A DNA stretch of 64,000 bases. Origin: Zhongshania antarctica. GTDB taxonomy: Bacteria > Pseudomonadota > Gammaproteobacteria > Pseudomonadales > Spongiibacteraceae. Each line of letters begins with the position of its first letter. Position 1 is the stretch's first letter. Both the position numbers and the translations under genes were made by a program. The notes under the pieces are model-generated. The model had not been told where the DNA came from, ran no database searches, and saw only the letters and a program-made list of their open reading frames with translations. The stretch spans positions 186,001 to 250,000 of the forward strand of contig NZ_JACHHW010000004.1 in the NCBI RefSeq assembly GCF_014202945.1, given 5' to 3'. This document shows, one piece after another, positions 25,983-35,230 of the stretch.

Positions 25983-27326
25983 ATGTTAAAATGCAATAGT
26001 CGTCTACTGTTGATCGGTGCTACTTGTTTGGTCCCCCACGCACTTAATGCTATGCCAGGCGCTTTGCCAGCGGGTACTAGCTTAATTAGCAAAGGTGGGT
26101 ATTCGGCAACTTTTAGTCCATCTCCCGCTACAAATCCGGCAGTACTGCCAATTGCGCTTGGCGCGCGAAATTTCATTGTTGGTGGACTCGCCTTGCCAGC
26201 GGCGATCGCGTTTGAAATCGGTCAGGTTGATAATTTAACTGACCGCTTAGATGGCTTGGAAGAGGCTGTTGATAATGCGGAATCGGCGCAAAGTGATGGT
26301 GGCGAAGATGTTACGCAAGCTGAAGCTGATGCCATTAAAGCTGAGTTCGATAGTTTTGTTGCTCAATTAGGCGATGACGCCTATGTGAACCTCCAGGCTA
26401 ATTTGAATTTGCCGGTACTACCCGTAATGTTTAAAGCCTTTGGCGGGGTTGTCGCGGTAACCCTGGAAGGTAGTGCAGATGTAAAGCTTACCGGTTACGG
26501 CAATGAGTTAACCTATGATGGCGCCGCCCAAGAATTGAATTTTGACGCTGCCGTATATGTTGAATCGGGTGTCTTTACGCAGCTTGGGGTGGCATACGGC
26601 TATGAGTTTGGTAAGGTTCAATTCGCAAATCAAGATTTTGATCTGAACTTGGGCGGCCGATTGAAAATAACGCAGGGTAGTTTAAGTCAGCAGCTTATTG
26701 TCTTGGATGACGATGATGACGATGATGATTCTGCATCGGATCGCGCAGAAGATAATTATGACTTAAATAAGAAAAATACGCTTGCGATTGGTTTAGATGT
26801 CGGGGCCGTAGTCAGTAATAGTGAAATGCACTTAGGCGTGGTATTGCGTAATTTAATTCCTGAAAAATTTGATTTCACCGAACTTGGTATGAACTGCGCT
26901 AGTAAACCTACGCCGACAGAACAGGCAGATTGTAATTCAGCTGCCAAATATGCTGGAAAAATAGGTTATTCGAGTAGCTATAAATTAGACCCCCAGCTTA
27001 TGTTGGACGGCAGCTATATGATTCCTGGTAGCGGCTTTCGCGCATTTGGTAGTGTTGAAACTAATTCTGTTGAGACGGTTACGGGCTCTGAATACCAATG
27101 GTTGGTTGCAGGTGTTGGCTATTCTGGGGCATGGTGGTTGCCGTCTATTCATGTTGCCTATAATAAAAATTTAGCAGGGGAAAAGATTGATATGATTTCT
27201 TTGGGTGCCGATTTATTCCGGGTGCTCAATCTCCAGGTCAGCGTGTCGCCGGATAAAGCTAAGGTCGATGGTGATTCAATTTACCGGGCCGCAGCAGTAT
27301 CGATTGGTTTGTTCACGTCTTTTTGA
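25983..27326 (+). CDS. TraF-like (TraF_2) outer-membrane beta-barrel protein
   Basis: 447 residues with a signal peptide ending ALNAM. The opening PGALPAGTSLISKGGYSATFSPSPATNPA and GARNFIVGGLALPA resembles proteins annotated as conjugal transfer TraF (PF13729). Alternating strand patterns and a terminal aromatic (SIGLFTSF) indicate an outer-membrane barrel related to the FadL-like group. An acidic coiled segment (about 84-125) and a run of eight aspartates (near residue 243) form surface loops. No other conjugation gene lies in the window, so a transfer role is doubtful. Function is unknown; nutrient or hydrophobic-compound uptake is one possibility. Confidence 0.7.
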   Translation: MLKCNSRLLLIGATCLVPHALNAMPGALPAGTSLISKGGYSATFSPSPATNPAVLPIALGARNFIVGGLALPAAIAFEIGQVDNLTDRLDGLEEAVDNAESAQSDGGEDVTQAEADAIKAEFDSFVAQLGDDAYVNLQANLNLPVLPVMFKAFGGVVAVTLEGSADVKLTGYGNELTYDGAAQELNFDAAVYVESGVFTQLGVAYGYEFGKVQFANQDFDLNLGGRLKITQGSLSQQLIVLDDDDDDDDSASDRAEDNYDLNKKNTLAIGLDVGAVVSNSEMHLGVVLRNLIPEKFDFTELGMNCASKPTPTEQADCNSAAKYAGKIGYSSSYKLDPQLMLDGSYMIPGSGFRAFGSVETNSVETVTGSEYQWLVAGVGYSGAWWLPSIHVAYNKNLAGEKIDMISLGADLFRVLNLQVSVSPDKAKVDGDSIYRAAAVSIGLFTSF

Positions 27327-27716
27327 TTTGTATATTGGGAGGCGGCACGGTCTCGTTACATCCGTTCTAAACCCTTAAGTACTTGAACTTATAGATTCGA
27401 TAAAGAAGAACTTTGAGGTTGGTTATAGGGAGCATCAAGGTTTTTCAAGGGTTTTAGCTCGACTCAATATTGGCGTTGGCGGCGGTCTATCGTTTATGGC
27501 TAGCCTTCGGGAGCTTAAGAGTGAATGGTGTAGTAGTCAAAATGCCAAACTTCTATCTCAAAAAAGACTAGGAAAGTGGGCTTCCTGGACACTTACTTAG
27601 AAATACCAAACCCGGCAGGTGAAACCTACTGGCGGGGACAAGTATAATATGCAGTTAATGCTTGGTATTGTGCCTAGTAGAAAGTCCTATTGTATTCAAA
27701 TGGTAATAAACACTCC
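27327..27716. other. Intergenic region upstream of gltX
   Basis: About 390 bases with no convincing gene. It contains a TATAAT promoter-like element and an imperfect inverted repeat close to gltX (listed separately). The rest shows nothing I can name. The end of the TraF-like gene has no obvious intrinsic terminator. Confidence 0.6.
27613..27648 (+). promoter_or_regulatory. Candidate gltX promoter overlapped by an inverted repeat
   Basis: A perfect TATAAT at 27643-27648 has GTGAAA 18 bases upstream (27619-27624). An imperfect hairpin, CCGGCAGGT-GAA-ACCTACTGG (about 27612-27632), covers the -35 region. It might be an operator, or a folded element of an older transcript. The distance from the -10 to the gltX ATG is about 69 bases. 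Confidence 0.45.
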
Positions 27717-29213
27717 ATGACTGTTCGCACCCGTATTGCTCCGTCCCCCACTGGCGACCCACATGTGGGCACCGCTTATATTGCACTGTTTAATTACTGC
27801 TTCGCCAAAAGTCAGGGCGGGGAATTTTTGCTGCGCATTGAAGATACCGATCAGCAGCGTTCGACAGCGGCGTCGGAGCAGGCGATCTTTGATTCGCTGC
27901 GCTGGTTGGGTTTGGACTGGGATGAAGGTCCGGATGTTAGCGGCCCCCACGGGCCGTATCGGCAAAGTGAGCGCAGTGAAATATATCGCGAGCACTGCGA
28001 GCAATTGATTGCGGCAGGCCATGCCTTTCGCTGTTACCGCACGCCAGCAGAGCTAGATACACTGCGTGAAGCTCGTCGTGAGGCGGGCGGTCACACTGCG
28101 CTTAAATACTCCGATTTAAAATTAGACGATGCCGAGAACGCGCGTCGAGCGGCCGCGGGCGAGCCTTACGTCATTCGTATGTTTGTGCCAGAAGATGACG
28201 GCCACTGCGAGATCGATGACATGCTGCGGGGTAAAATTGAGCTGGAGTGGGGGCAGGTTGATGCTCAAATACTGCTGAAGTCTGACGGCTTGCCAACCTA
28301 CCACCTCGCCAATGTGGTTGACGATCATTTAATGGAGATCACTCACGTGCTCCGTGGCGAAGAGTGGATAAACTCGGCGCCCAAACACAAATTGCTGTAC
28401 CAGTATTTTGGCTGGGAAATGCCGGTGCTGTGTCATTTGCCGCTGTTGCGCAACCCGGATAAAAGTAAGCTCAGTAAACGTAAGAACCCGACAAGCATCA
28501 ATTATTATAAGCGCATGGGCTTTTTGCCCGAGGCAATGTTGAATTATTTGGGCCGCATGGGTTGGTCTATGCCCGATGAGAGCGAAAAGTTTAGTCTAGA
28601 GACCATGATTGCGCATTTTGATATCACCCGGGTGAGTTTGGGTGGGCCGATTTTCGATGTGGAGAAGCTGCGCTGGCTCAATGGTCTGTGGCTGCGTGAA
28701 GACTGCAGTCCAGAGCAGCTCGCCGATCGCTTGCAAGCGTGGGCATTGAATCGCGATACCCTGATGAAGATGATCCCCCATGTGCAGTCCCGCATAGAGG
28801 TGTTTAGTGATTTGGCGCCCTTGGCTGGGTTTTTCTTGTCCGGTATGTTGCCGCTGACGCCAGCGAGTTTTGAGTCATCGAATCTAGAGGAAGAGGAGCT
28901 GCTGACTTTGTTGCAGTGCGCAGCATGGCGTTTGGAAGCCTTGAACGATTGGCAGCGCGATGCCATTTTTGCCGAAATTAAGTCTCTCGCAGACGGTTTG
29001 GGCATAAAATTAAAAGATTTTATGCCGCCACTGTTTATCGCCATTGCGGGCACCACGTCGTCAATTTCGGTAGTTGACTCCATGGAAGTGCTCGGCCCAG
29101 ACATGAGTCGGGCGCGGTTGCGTCACGCGGTAGAGGTGTTGGGTGGCGTGGGTAAGAAGCGTCTTAAAAAGCTAGAAAAACGTTATCAGCAGGCTTGCGA
29201 GGCTCGGGCGTAA
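27717..29213 (+). CDS. gltX: Glutamate-tRNA ligase
   Basis: Class I aminoacyl-tRNA synthetase charging tRNA-Glu. Start at ATG 27717, giving [24 protein letters not shown], in which PHVGT is the HIGH-type motif. The KMSKS-type motif is KLSKR in [23 protein letters not shown] and [11 protein letters not shown] are also standard. The product has 498 residues, normal for the family. An upstream in-frame start at 27690 would add nine residues that do not fit the family. The anticodon-binding domain occupies the C-terminal third. tRNA-Ala follows as a separate unit. Confidence 0.97.
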   Translation: MTVRTRIAPSPTGDPHVGTAYIALFNYCFAKSQGGEFLLRIEDTDQQRSTAASEQAIFDSLRWLGLDWDEGPDVSGPHGPYRQSERSEIYREHCEQLIAAGHAFRCYRTPAELDTLREARREAGGHTALKYSDLKLDDAENARRAAAGEPYVIRMFVPEDDGHCEIDDMLRGKIELEWGQVDAQILLKSDGLPTYHLANVVDDHLMEITHVLRGEEWINSAPKHKLLYQYFGWEMPVLCHLPLLRNPDKSKLSKRKNPTSINYYKRMGFLPEAMLNYLGRMGWSMPDESEKFSLETMIAHFDITRVSLGGPIFDVEKLRWLNGLWLREDCSPEQLADRLQAWALNRDTLMKMIPHVQSRIEVFSDLAPLAGFFLSGMLPLTPASFESSNLEEEELLTLLQCAAWRLEALNDWQRDAIFAEIKSLADGLGIKLKDFMPPLFIAIAGTTSSISVVDSMEVLGPDMSRARLRHAVEVLGGVGKKRLKKLEKRYQQACEARA

Positions 29214-29278
29214 CAAGGATTTTTCTTTGTGTGTGAGTGGGTGGCGCAAAGAATTTAACGAGATTTTTCATCCACTTG

Positions 29279-29307
29279 TTGACAAGGCTCAGGGTGATCA
29301 TTAATAT
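29279..29307 (+). promoter_or_regulatory. Sigma70 promoter of tRNA-Ala
   Basis: TTGACA (29279-29284), a 17-base spacer and TAATAT (29302-29307): nearly consensus. A GC-rich segment (GCGCATCC) follows the -10, as in stringently controlled stable-RNA promoters. Transcription should start near 29314, ten bases before the tRNA. Confidence 0.85.
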
Positions 29308-29323
29308 GCGCATCCTCTGCTTT

Positions 29324-29399
<76 letters not shown>

Positions 29400-29407
29400 A
29401 AGTTTTG

Positions 29408-29435
29408 AAAAACCGCTGAAAAGCGGTTTTTTTTT
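29408..29435 (+). terminator. Rho-independent terminator after tRNA-Ala
   Basis: Stem AAACCGCT (29410-29417), loop GAAA, then AGCGGTTT (29422-29429) running into a nine-T tract. It lies ten bases after the tRNA 3' end. Confidence 0.93.
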
Positions 29436-29577
29436 GCCTGAAGAAAAGTCTTTGGCATGCAGCTGTGTGAAGTTCATGGTTGAAGTAGCCTGTAGTCTAT
29501 TGATTTTGCTATAACGGACTGTGGCATACTAGCCCTTGATGTTTAGAATAAACTCGTTAATAAGAGGTGTTTGATTC

Positions 29578-29856
29578 GTGTCGACTATTTCTCTTCGCCA
29601 AAGCCATAATAAAACCCCTGAAGAGCTGCGTGATTTGATTCGGCAACTTGCCATTAAGCTGGATGATAAATATCAGCTTAAATCGAGCTGGGTTAATGAC
29701 GATGAGGTTGTGGTGCAGCGCTCAGGTATAAAGGGGCGGATTTCACTTGAGCCTGCGGAGGTTCGAGTGGAAATTAAGCTAGGGCTAATGATGGGGGCCT
29801 TTAAGTCGACCATACAGAGTGAAATAGCTCGGTCGATGGCGGAAAAACTGGGCTAA
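29578..29856 (+). CDS. Polyhydroxyalkanoic acid system family protein (PHA_gran_rgn)
   Basis: 92-residue cytoplasmic protein. The pattern TPEELRDLIRQLAIKLDDKYQLKSSW, then VVVQRSGIKGRISLEPAEVRVEIKLGLMMGAFKSTIQSEI, matches the small family found near PHA synthesis genes and, more widely, as a solitary gene in gamma- and betaproteobacteria. The start codon listed is a GTG at 29578. No PHA synthase or phasin lies in the window, so a link to PHA here is by family only. It is separated from the DegP-type gene by about 120 bases. Confidence 0.8.
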   Translation: MSTISLRQSHNKTPEELRDLIRQLAIKLDDKYQLKSSWVNDDEVVVQRSGIKGRISLEPAEVRVEIKLGLMMGAFKSTIQSEIARSMAEKLG

Positions 29857-29975
29857 ACCTGCATTAATCATTGATTGAACAAGAAATTCTGTTAGTGGGG
29901 AATTTTTGAGTACTGGGCTGTTCTAAAGCTTGTTGTGTGTGAGCATTCCGAGTGACTAGGGGGGTTTAGGGACTT

Positions 29976-31379
29976 ATGAAGAGTCTGGATTATCGCGCCG
30001 ATCGGCGTCGTAAGGTGTTTATTAACGGCATTTTCTTGTGTTTTTTATTAGGCCTTAGCCAAGTTAGCGTTGCTTTATTTCCTCAGCAAGATGCTGAGGG
30101 GCGGACGCTGCCAAGTTTGGCGCCGATGCTGAAAACCGTAAACCCAGCTGTGGTTAATATCTCCACGTACACCACCCGAAATATTCAGCAAAATCCCTTA
30201 TTAAACGACCCCTTTTTTCGCCGCTTTTTTAATGTTCCTGAACAGCAAATGCGCCCCCAGCAGCGCCGTACCCAGAGTGCAGGCTCGGGTGTCATTATTG
30301 ATGCGAAGGCGGGCACCGTACTGACCAATCACCATGTTATCAATGGTGCTGATGAGATAACCGTTTCCTTGGAAGACGGTCGCAGCTTTACTGCCACGTT
30401 AATTGGCTCTGATCCGGATGTGGATATTGCCGTGTTGAAAATTGATGCCAAAGATCTGCGCAGTGTCAAACTGGCTAATTCAGAGAACCTAGAGGTTGGC
30501 GACTACGTGGTGGCGATCGGCAATCCCTTTGGTCTGGGTCAGACGGTTACCACCGGTATTGTGAGCGCCTTGGGCCGTACCGGTTTGGGTATTGAGGGTT
30601 ACGAAAACTTTATTCAAACCGATGCGTCTATTAACCCGGGCAATTCTGGCGGTGCGCTTGTGAATTTGCACGGCGAGCTGGTGGGGGTGAATACCGCCAT
30701 ATTGGCGCCTGCCGGTGGGAATGTTGGGATTGGTTTTGCGATTCCAATTAATATGGCCAAAGTGAGTATTGATCAAATTTTGGAACATGGTGAGGTTAAG
30801 CGCGGTCAGCTTGGCGTGGTGATTCAAGATCTTACCCCAGAGCTGGCCGAGGCCTTTAAGCTTCCCAAGCATCAGCGCGGCGCAATCATTGCGGAAGTGC
30901 AGGATAAGTCGGCAGCCGACGATGCTGGCATCAAGCCTGGTGACTTGGTGATCGCGATTGACGATAAAGATGTCTATAACTCTGCCCAATTACGCAATGC
31001 GGTAGGTTTGCGCCGGATTGGCGACAAAATTGCGGTTACGGTGTTGCGCGACGGTAAAAGGAAAACGCTGCATGCGCGCTTAAAGCCGACACCGGCTTTG
31101 AAGGCGGCGGTAAGTGCGCCGGGCGGTGATGTTAGTTATTTACTGAAGGGCGTTGTATTGCGAGATTCCCCGGATGGCAGGGGCGTATCGGTAGCGGAGG
31201 TCGCCAGTGATGCGGAGGCGGCGAGCAAGTTGCTGCCAGGAGATTTGATTGTGTCGGTGAATCAGCGCAGGGTAAGAGATGTTAAAGAGTTCAGCGCTGT
31301 GCTTGCCGCTAGCAAGGGCGGTCTATTAATTAGAGTGTTGCGTGGGCAAATGGCGTTGTGGGTTGTTTTGCAGCCATAG
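29976..31379 (+). CDS. degP: DegP/DegQ-family periplasmic serine protease (Do-like)
   Basis: Periplasmic protease/chaperone for misfolded envelope proteins. The 467-residue protein has an N-terminal hydrophobic segment (about 14-34) acting as signal peptide. The trypsin-like domain carries His120 (LTNHHVI), Asp150 (DPDVDIAV) and Ser224 (NPGNSGGAL). Two PDZ domains follow: GQLGVVIQDLTPELAEAFKLP with SAADDAGIKPGDLVIAID, then a second ending VLRGQMALWVVLQP. LPSLAPMLKTVNPAVVNIST just before the protease domain is typical. It precedes a small lipoprotein gene by 33 bases, so the two may share a transcript. Confidence 0.95.
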   Translation: MKSLDYRADRRRKVFINGIFLCFLLGLSQVSVALFPQQDAEGRTLPSLAPMLKTVNPAVVNISTYTTRNIQQNPLLNDPFFRRFFNVPEQQMRPQQRRTQSAGSGVIIDAKAGTVLTNHHVINGADEITVSLEDGRSFTATLIGSDPDVDIAVLKIDAKDLRSVKLANSENLEVGDYVVAIGNPFGLGQTVTTGIVSALGRTGLGIEGYENFIQTDASINPGNSGGALVNLHGELVGVNTAILAPAGGNVGIGFAIPINMAKVSIDQILEHGEVKRGQLGVVIQDLTPELAEAFKLPKHQRGAIIAEVQDKSAADDAGIKPGDLVIAIDDKDVYNSAQLRNAVGLRRIGDKIAVTVLRDGKRKTLHARLKPTPALKAAVSAPGGDVSYLLKGVVLRDSPDGRGVSVAEVASDAEAASKLLPGDLIVSVNQRRVRDVKEFSAVLAASKGGLLIRVLRGQMALWVVLQP

Positions 31380-31412
31380 CTATTATTGAGTTTGTCGCTC
31401 GGAGTCGACGAA

Positions 31413-32030
31413 ATGATTAAGAAAGCGCTTGTTGTTGTATTGGTCGCACTGGTATCGGCCTGTGCAGGTATTCCTGTTAGCTCGGATTATGCCGCAGACT
31501 ATGATTTTGCTGGGGTGTCCACATTTGCCTGGCTGCCGCGCACGGAGGCGGCCGACGGCGGTAATAATGCTGATTTAGATAATGATTTGGTTCGTCAGCG
31601 AGTGACCGATGCTGTTGATGCCCAATTAGCGGTCAAGGGCCTGAGTCGAGCGCTTGACGGCGTGCCAGCCTCGGTGTTGGTGACGTACCACTTGGGCAAA
31701 GAGGAAAAGGTAAACTTTAATAGCTTTGGCTCGTGGTATACCCATTTTAGCTACTATCCTTGTTATTACTGTGATTATCGGCCTGGCTACGGTCGTGGTT
31801 ATTTTGGTCACGGCCACTTCTATGATGACGATGTTTGGGTACGCAGCTACGAAGAGAGTAGCCTGATGATCGATATTATTGATGCCAAAAGCAAAAAGTT
31901 GGTGTGGCGGGGCACAAGTAAGCGGGTCATGCCAAATATGGATACCCCAGAAGAGCGGCGGCGCTATATTCAGGACACCGTGGCGGCGGTGTTGGCCAAA
32001 TTTCCGCCGGGCGCTGAACAGCACCCTTGA
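31413..32030 (+). CDS. DUF4136 family lipoprotein
   Basis: 205 residues from the ATG at 31413, which follows GGAG by eight bases; a longer frame from 31386 lacks such a site. The N-terminus KKALVVVLVALVSAC is a lipoprotein signal with a lipobox at VSAC, so Cys16 should be acylated. The DUF4136 pattern is clear: YDFAGVSTFAWLP near the N-terminus, ASVLVTYHLG, SLMIDIIDAKSKKLVWRGTS and the final RRRYIQDTVAAVLAKFPPG. A Tyr/Gly/His-rich central stretch (SYYPCYYCDYRPGYGRGYFG) is a likely flexible loop. Function is unknown. Its position after degP suggests an envelope role. Confidence 0.88.
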   Translation: MIKKALVVVLVALVSACAGIPVSSDYAADYDFAGVSTFAWLPRTEAADGGNNADLDNDLVRQRVTDAVDAQLAVKGLSRALDGVPASVLVTYHLGKEEKVNFNSFGSWYTHFSYYPCYYCDYRPGYGRGYFGHGHFYDDDVWVRSYEESSLMIDIIDAKSKKLVWRGTSKRVMPNMDTPEERRRYIQDTVAAVLAKFPPGAEQHP

Positions 32031-32151
32031 TTGATAGCGCATTGATTAATCGAGAATATTTGGGAATATCTGCGTGGGTCGCTTGCATGTCTACGGGCTT
32101 TCGTCGACAATAGCGCCCGCGTTAAGGCCTAGCCTAAAACGTGTTTTCTGC

Positions 32152-32264
32152 GGTAGTCCTTCCGGTCCCCCCGCAACGAGAGGTAGCGAACTCCGCCAGG
32201 CCTGGAAGGGAGCAACGGTAGTTATCATATCGTGTGCCGGGGTGTGGCTGGTTGGACTGCCACC
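32152..32264 (+). ncRNA. ffs: 4.5S signal recognition particle RNA
   Basis: RNA scaffold of the bacterial signal recognition particle, binding Ffh. The terminal stem pairs GGTAGTCC (32152-32159) with GGACTGCC (32254-32261). The conserved apical domain is visible as CAGGCCTGGAAGGGAGCAA, containing the GGAA tetraloop, with the matching 3' side CGTGTGCCGGGGTGTGGCTGG. The location just upstream of dnaX is the same as in Pseudomonas. Exact ends are uncertain by a few bases. Confidence 0.92.
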
Positions 32265-32368
32265 AGAGTGTTAAACCTTCCTTTTATATTCATTTCTGTT
32301 TGCTTTCATTGGTTTATGTCCTCGCAGGGCTGGTGTATCCTTGCCGCTTCCACGTCAGGAATTATTCA

Positions 32369-34276
32369 ATGAGCTATCAGGTGTTGGCGCGCAAGTGGCG
32401 CCCGAAAACCTTCCGTGAAATGGCTGGCCAAAATCATGTGCTTAAAGCACTGGTTAATGCCCTCGATCACGACCGTCTGCATCATGCCTATTTGTTCACT
32501 GGCACCCGTGGGGTGGGCAAGACTACTATCGCTCGGATTCTTGCCAAATGTTTAAACTGTGAAGTTGGCGTTAGCTCCGAGCCCTGCGGCCAATGCCACG
32601 CCTGTGTCGCCATCAATGAAGGTCGTTTTGTTGATTTGCTTGAGGTAGATGCGGCGTCGCGCACGAAGGTGGAAGATACCCGCGAAATACTCGACAACGT
32701 GCAGTACACCCCAAGCCAAGGTCGCTACAAGGTCTACCTCATAGACGAGGTGCACATGCTCAGTAGCAGCAGCTTTAACGCCTTGTTAAAGACCTTGGAG
32801 GAGCCGCCAGCGCACGTTAAATTTTTGCTCGCAACGACCGACCCTCAAAAATTGCCCGCCACAATTTTGTCACGTTGCTTACAGTTCAATCTCAAAAATT
32901 TAACCGCTGAACGTATTGTAGAGTACCTTAAAACCATACTTGAAAAAGAGATGGTTCATTACGAAGAGCCCTCGCTGTGGCTGCTGGGCCGCGCAGCTGA
33001 CGGCAGTATGCGCGACGCGCTGAGCTTGACCGACCAAGCGATTGCCTTTGGCTCGGGCAAGTTAGCCGAAGTTGATGTGCGCCAAATGTTGGGCACAATA
33101 GACCACGGTTCGGTGTACCGTCTAATTGAGGCCTTTGCCGCCAGCGACGGTGCTGCGTTATTAGCGATTGTGGCTGATCTGGCAGAAATGGGCGCTGATT
33201 TTGCGGGCGTGGTTAGCGAGTTATTAGTGGTACTGCATCGCTTGGCCGTGGCGCAAACGGTCGCTGAAGGCTTGGATAATAGCTTGGGCGATCGCCAACG
33301 AATTATAGACTTAGCGGCGACCGTCACCGCTGAGGATGTTCAGTTTTACTATCAAATGGCCTTGGCGGGGCGCCGGGACATGGGCTTAGCCCCTGATCCT
33401 CGGGCCGGTTTAGAGATGTTATTACTCAGGATGCTGGCCTTTAAGCCTCAGGGTGTTATCGAAGGCCCTAGGCAGAGATTAACCCGCGTGCCGTCAGCGG
33501 CGGAGGCCGCTGTTTCTGTAAAAAAGCCCTTAGCGAATAAGCCAGAATTAGCGGTGGCCAGTTCACCGCCCCCCGCGCCGCGAGTTGACGACACAGGTAT
33601 CGCGCCGGCTAGCGTTCAAGAGGCGTCCAGTCTGGCGCAGCCTCCGCGCGCCGAGCCCACAGCAGATACTCGAAGACGTGATTCGCTGCCGCCCTGGGAG
33701 GAACAGCCCACTGCAGCGGAGTTGCCGTCTCCAGCAGTGATGCCAGCCACTCCTGCGTCCATAAATACAGCAGCGGAAACGCGCGTTGCTGAACCGGAAA
33801 TAAGCCGGCCCCCCGCCCCGCCAGAAAGCACTGCACGGGTTGAAACGCCGTCAGTGGCAGCGGCAAGCGCAGAAAAAATCAGCTTGGCGATGTTCTCTGA
33901 ACAGATTTGGCGAGAGCAATTTGAGACGTTTGGTCTTCCCGGTATGCTCGGTAGCATTGCTAGTCATTGCCAGCTCCTTGAAAAAACCGATAGTAGCCTC
34001 ACGTTTAATATTGATGGTGCCAATGCAGCGCTGTTAAATGATCGTCATATTGAGCGCTTAGGTGAAATGCTCAGTGAGTATTTTGCGGCGAACTTACAGG
34101 TTTCAGTGCATATTGCGCCAACGCCGACTGAAACCCCAGCTGCTTACCGTCAGCGTTGTTTAGATGAGCGTTTGGTGATTGCTAAGGACGCACTTATTGC
34201 CGACCCTATGGTGAATAAATTAATTGCTGAGTTTGACGGCGTGTTGGATATCGAGTCGGTCCAGCTTGTAAGTTGA
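32369..34276 (+). CDS. dnaX: DNA polymerase III subunits tau/gamma (DnaX)
   Basis: Clamp-loader ATPase linking polymerase cores and helicase. Start at ATG 32369, preceded by AGGA; the longer frame from 32234 would read through the 4.5S RNA. The N-terminus is SYQVLARKWRPKTFREMAGQ. Walker A is GTRGVGKTT, the zinc site is CLNCEVG..CGQCHAC, Walker B is VYLIDEVHM, and the sensor TTDPQKLPATILSRC follows. Residues beyond about 370 are a Pro/Ala-rich linker and the tau C-terminal domain (635 residues total). A slippery A AAA AAG at 33520-33526 indicates that gamma is made by -1 frameshifting. Confidence 0.96.
   Translation: MSYQVLARKWRPKTFREMAGQNHVLKALVNALDHDRLHHAYLFTGTRGVGKTTIARILAKCLNCEVGVSSEPCGQCHACVAINEGRFVDLLEVDAASRTKVEDTREILDNVQYTPSQGRYKVYLIDEVHMLSSSSFNALLKTLEEPPAHVKFLLATTDPQKLPATILSRCLQFNLKNLTAERIVEYLKTILEKEMVHYEEPSLWLLGRAADGSMRDALSLTDQAIAFGSGKLAEVDVRQMLGTIDHGSVYRLIEAFAASDGAALLAIVADLAEMGADFAGVVSELLVVLHRLAVAQTVAEGLDNSLGDRQRIIDLAATVTAEDVQFYYQMALAGRRDMGLAPDPRAGLEMLLLRMLAFKPQGVIEGPRQRLTRVPSAAEAAVSVKKPLANKPELAVASSPPPAPRVDDTGIAPASVQEASSLAQPPRAEPTADTRRRDSLPPWEEQPTAAELPSPAVMPATPASINTAAETRVAEPEISRPPAPPESTARVETPSVAAASAEKISLAMFSEQIWREQFETFGLPGMLGSIASHCQLLEKTDSSLTFNIDGANAALLNDRHIERLGEMLSEYFAANLQVSVHIAPTPTETPAAYRQRCLDERLVIAKDALIADPMVNKLIAEFDGVLDIESVQLVS
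33496..33569 (+). promoter_or_regulatory. Programmed -1 ribosomal frameshift signal in dnaX
   Basis: The heptamer A AAA AAG lies in frame at 33520-33526 (codons 384-386: GTA AAA AAG), the same type as in E. coli dnaX. After a -1 shift the frame reads Ala-Leu-Ser-Glu then TAA at 33538-33540, giving a gamma product of about 390 residues. A GGAGG at 33502-33506 precedes the slip site by 13 bases and lies mostly in the loop of a perfect hairpin (33496-33501 with 33506-33511). A second 6-bp stem follows (33551-33556 with 33564-33569). Confidence 0.85.
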
Positions 34277-34304
34277 ATTGTTTGAGTAACATAGAGATAG
34301 CCAG

Positions 34305-34628
34305 ATGAAACCAGATTTAAATGAGTTAATGAAAAAAGCGGCTGAAATGCAGGAAAAAATGCAGAAAGCACAAGAGGAATTAGCCAATGCGGAAGTGCAG
34401 GGCGAATCCGGTGCTGGCCTGGTTAAGGTGACGATGACGGGCCGCCACGATGTCCGCCGCGTGAATATTGATCCGAGCTTAATGAGTGAAGACAAGGAAA
34501 TACTTGAAGACTTAATCGCCGCGGCAATGAACGACGCTGTGCGGAAGATCGAGGCGAGTAGCAAAGATCAAATGGGTGGTATGTTGTCGGGAATGGGTAT
34601 GCCTCCTGGCTTTAAGATGCCATTTTAA
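34305..34628 (+). CDS. ybaB: YbaB/EbfC nucleoid-associated protein
   Basis: 107-residue dimeric DNA-binding protein. The helical N-terminus [27 protein letters not shown], the motif [25 protein letters not shown], and the Gly/Met-rich end ([18 protein letters not shown]) are typical. It sits between dnaX (28 bases upstream) and recR (two bases downstream), the conserved dnaX-ybaB-recR order. Confidence 0.96.
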   Translation: MKPDLNELMKKAAEMQEKMQKAQEELANAEVQGESGAGLVKVTMTGRHDVRRVNIDPSLMSEDKEILEDLIAAAMNDAVRKIEASSKDQMGGMLSGMGMPPGFKMPF

Positions 34629-34630
34629 CG

Positions 34631-35230
34631 ATGAGCTACAGTCCCTTAATTGATGAATTAATTGATGCCCTACGTTGTCTGCCTGGGGTTGGCGCGAAGT
34701 CGGCTCAGCGTATGAGCTTTCAATTATTAGAACGCAATCGGCCTGGTGCCGCGCGATTATCGGCAGCCTTAGCCAAGGCTGTAGAAAAGGTAGGCCACTG
34801 TAAAAGCTGCCGCACGTTAACGGAGAATGAACAGTGTTTTATTTGCGCTGATAGCCGTCGAGATAACCAAACGATCTGTGTCGTTGAGTCTCCAGCAGAT
34901 GTTGTCGCCTTTGAGCAAAGTGGCGACTACAAGGGGCTTTACTTCGTGTTAATGGGGCATTTATCGCCCATTGATGGTATTGGCCCAGAGGAGATTGGAA
35001 TAGATCATCTTCTGACGCGAGCGAAGGAACTGTCGGTGAGTGAGGTGATTTTGGCCACTAACCCGACGGTTGAGGGCGAAGCCACTGCTTATTACATTAC
35101 CGAACAAATGCGCAGCCGGGGTGTCGCGGTGAGCCGGATTGCCCACGGCGTACCATTGGGTGGCGAGTTAGAATACGTCGACAGCGGCACCCTTGCCCAC
35201 GCACTTAAAGGACGACGACGCATTGACTGA
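34631..35230 (+). CDS. recR: Recombination mediator protein RecR
   Basis: Works with RecO and RecF to load RecA at single-strand gaps. The 199-residue length is standard. The helix-hairpin-helix segment [20 protein letters not shown] is followed by the zinc finger [16 protein letters not shown]. The Toprim domain contains [26 protein letters not shown] and ends with [15 protein letters not shown] and the [16 protein letters not shown] segment. It overlaps the start of rnd by a few bases, so the two are probably translationally coupled. Confidence 0.96.
   Translation: MSYSPLIDELIDALRCLPGVGAKSAQRMSFQLLERNRPGAARLSAALAKAVEKVGHCKSCRTLTENEQCFICADSRRDNQTICVVESPADVVAFEQSGDYKGLYFVLMGHLSPIDGIGPEEIGIDHLLTRAKELSVSEVILATNPTVEGEATAYYITEQMRSRGVAVSRIAHGVPLGGELEYVDSGTLAHALKGRRRID

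Noticed and set aside
25983-27326. Conjugative element suggested by the TraF-like name
   Set aside because: No relaxase, pilus or coupling-protein genes in the window. The protein is a barrel typical of chromosomal homologues.
28544-29104. 186-codon minus-strand frame inside gltX
   Set aside because: It overlaps a certain essential gene completely and shows no family pattern; it is a reverse-strand shadow.
30489-30989. 166-codon minus-strand frame inside the DegP-type gene
   Set aside because: Shadow of a well-supported coding region; no ribosome site or family resemblance.
32083-32111. Promoter-like TTGCAT / GACAAT pair upstream of the 4.5S RNA
   Set aside because: The -10 is poor and would leave a leader of about 35 bases; too weak to list as a feature.
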